From assembly GCA_001310455.1 (NCBI GenBank), contig BAXG01000006.1, positions 1 to 64,000 on the forward strand: DNA of 64,000 bases, given 5' to 3'. Position numbers and translations under genes: made by a program. Shown here in pieces: positions 62,624-64,000 of the stretch (position 1 is the stretch's first letter; each line of letters opens with the position of its first letter). This DNA comes from Photobacterium sp. JCM 19050 (lineage in GTDB: Bacteria > Pseudomonadota > Gammaproteobacteria > Enterobacterales > Vibrionaceae). A model generated the notes under the pieces. It did no database searches and was not told the DNA's origin. It worked only from the letters and a program-made list of their open reading frames with translations.

Positions 62624-64000
62624 ATGAAACACAAGTTTATTACAGCCTGCCTATTAAGTGGCTGTAGTCTTTATTCTTTCGCAAGTGAAAACGATTCGTT
62701 CCGTGTCTATCCTTATTTGCAGAACCCAACAGATAACAGTATGACAATCATGTGGTTATCTAATGACAAGATTCCTGGGGAAGTAAAACTTCAGGGTGGG
62801 GCGACAAGTAAGGCATTTACATCAGTTCCTAAATTAGCCGAGGAATTAAGCTATTTCCCCACCGAACTTGAAAAGTATAGTAATAAGTTAGCAAATACTA
62901 AAGCACCCTATATTCATCGCGTTAAAATTTCCGGGTTAGAAGCGGGAACCGAATATAACTATACCGTTACGCAAAACGGCGAAGTTTATAATTCGGTATT
63001 TTCCACAGCGCCAGATAAAGACAGTGCGGTGCGTTTCGTAATTTATTCTGATTCAGAGACAGAGCCGGAATCCACCGGTAAAACACGGCGGTGGTCCGAA
63101 CCATTTGGTGATTTCAACCGCCAGTATCTTGTTGATCAGACCGTCGGCTATCAGCAGAACATGAAGGTTATTTCGTCACGCGAACCAAACTTTATCGCCA
63201 TCGCCGGAGATTTGGTTGAATCCGGTAATGAACAACGCGATTGGGATGAGTTCTGGCGTCACAATGCCGGGGAGTTGGGAAAGGTTGCTTCTAGCGTGCC
63301 AATTCTGCCTGCGCTGGGTAACCATGAAAACTATCCCGGCCCGGATGGTGGTGCGAAAGAGTACGTAGAAGAGTTCTCCGCACAGGCAATAGCCCGCTAT
63401 CAGGCGTACTTTGATATGCCGGACAATGGCAGCAAGCGACCGGAGTTCGAGGACAGGTATTATCGGGTCGACTATGGGCCTATCACTTATATCACCATTG
63501 ATACCTCTGACGGTAAAGCCGATAAATCAAGCCAGGATACCAATTGGCGGTTGAGCGGCATTAATGCACCTGACTTCAACCCGGGTTCCGAACAATACCA
63601 ATGGCTTGAAGAACAATTGGCCGACGCACAGAAAAACAGCCAATTTACCTTTGTGCAGTTCCACCATGTTCCTTACTCGGTTGGTCCTCATGGTTTTCCA
63701 ACCGGCGGAGAGGGATTTGAAAAAGGGCAGGATAACCAGTCTGGTGTGCCAGTCCGGGTGCTGACACCGTTGTTCAAGAAATATGGTGTGGATGCTGTGT
63801 TTGCCGGACATGATGAAATGTACGAACACTCGGTTGTCGATGGCATTCATTTTTATGATGTGGGCATTGGTGGTGACGGTCTCCGTGGCCCGTATTTCGG
63901 GAAGGACGGCAAATACGACGTATCGCTGGATAACCCTCATCAGGTTTTCCTTGCTCACCTTGATGCTCCCGAGACCTGGGAAGGTAAAAAGCTGGTGAGT
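62624..64000 (+). CDS. Exported purple-acid-phosphatase-like metallophosphoesterase (3' end outside window)
   Basis: AGGAGGA (62614-62620) precedes ATG 62624; 459 codons are open to the window edge. The N-terminus MKHKFITACLLSGCSLYSFA is a secretion signal; LSGC at 11-14 could be a short lipobox. An FN3-like domain (RVYPYLQNPTDNSMTIMWLS ... VKISGLEAGTEYNYTV) precedes the phosphatase domain: YSDSE (141-145), GDLVESG (195-201), GNHE (232-235), FHHVPYS (346-352) and GHDEMYEH (395-402). This is the layout of purple acid phosphatases, which hydrolyse phosphomonoesters outside the cytoplasm, but several metal-ligand positions differ. Substrate unknown. Confidence 0.87.
   Translation, partial: MKHKFITACLLSGCSLYSFASENDSFRVYPYLQNPTDNSMTIMWLSNDKIPGEVKLQGGATSKAFTSVPKLAEELSYFPTELEKYSNKLANTKAPYIHRVKISGLEAGTEYNYTVTQNGEVYNSVFSTAPDKDSAVRFVIYSDSETEPESTGKTRRWSEPFGDFNRQYLVDQTVGYQQNMKVISSREPNFIAIAGDLVESGNEQRDWDEFWRHNAGELGKVASSVPILPALGNHENYPGPDGGAKEYVEEFSAQAIARYQAYFDMPDNGSKRPEFEDRYYRVDYGPITYITIDTSDGKADKSSQDTNWRLSGINAPDFNPGSEQYQWLEEQLADAQKNSQFTFVQFHHVPYSVGPHGFPTGGEGFEKGQDNQSGVPVRVLTPLFKKYGVDAVFAGHDEMYEHSVVDGIHFYDVGIGGDGLRGPYFGKDGKYDVSLDNPHQVFLAHLDAPETWEGKKLVS

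Overview
The window looks like chromosome from a marine, Vibrio-like gammaproteobacterium. The clues are a Zur-type operator of the gammaproteobacterial form, a secreted M4 protease with a GlyGly-CTERM tail, a HypT-like regulator beside isoaspartyl dipeptidase, a BCCT osmolyte carrier, a degenerate EAL/HDOD protein and a TSUP carrier. The genus cannot be fixed from the sequence alone. No rRNA, tRNA, CRISPR array or transposase was seen.

Left part (1-21 kb), mostly housekeeping and transport: a repeat-containing lipoprotein (cut by the window edge), an orphan periplasmic solute-binding protein, a MATE exporter, a small Arg-rich protein, a BCCT carrier with a long charged tail, a three-gene signalling operon (EAL/HDOD protein, sensor kinase, REC-HPt protein), a YceI protein, an MFS carrier, a TSUP carrier, a four-gene polyamine-type ABC operon with a terminator after the binding-protein gene, and a HypT-like LysR gene divergent from aspartate racemase and isoaspartyl dipeptidase.

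Middle part (21-40 kb), visibly AT-richer and accessory: a same-strand run of ten small exported proteins (about 105-120 aa each) that look like diverged paralogues; an exported SpvB/YD-repeat giant protein ending in a predicted SHH-type nuclease domain with a likely immunity gene just after it; a small membrane protein upstream; a LemA/M48 peptidase pair; and an M4 metalloprotease with a PKD-like domain and GlyGly-CTERM anchor.

Right part (40-64 kb): a Tc (ABC) toxin locus made of a natural TcB-TcC fusion of about 2565 codons, whose variable C-terminus is a Gly/Ala-rich, probably membrane-active segment of unknown class, followed by a TcA subunit of about 3488 codons carrying a peptidoglycan-binding-like N-terminus and an inserted PA14 domain. 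Then comes a three-gene Fec-type ABC importer behind a near-perfect Zur box (so probably zinc or zincophore uptake) and the start of an exported purple-acid-phosphatase-like phosphoesterase.

A key caution: about 34 reading-frame breaks fall in about 18 genes. Nearly all are single-base losses, many in short homopolymers, and each restores a conserved family sequence when one base is put back. This pattern fits consensus errors in a long-read assembly better than mass pseudogenisation, so I report each such gene as one CDS over its full extent and say where the frame breaks.
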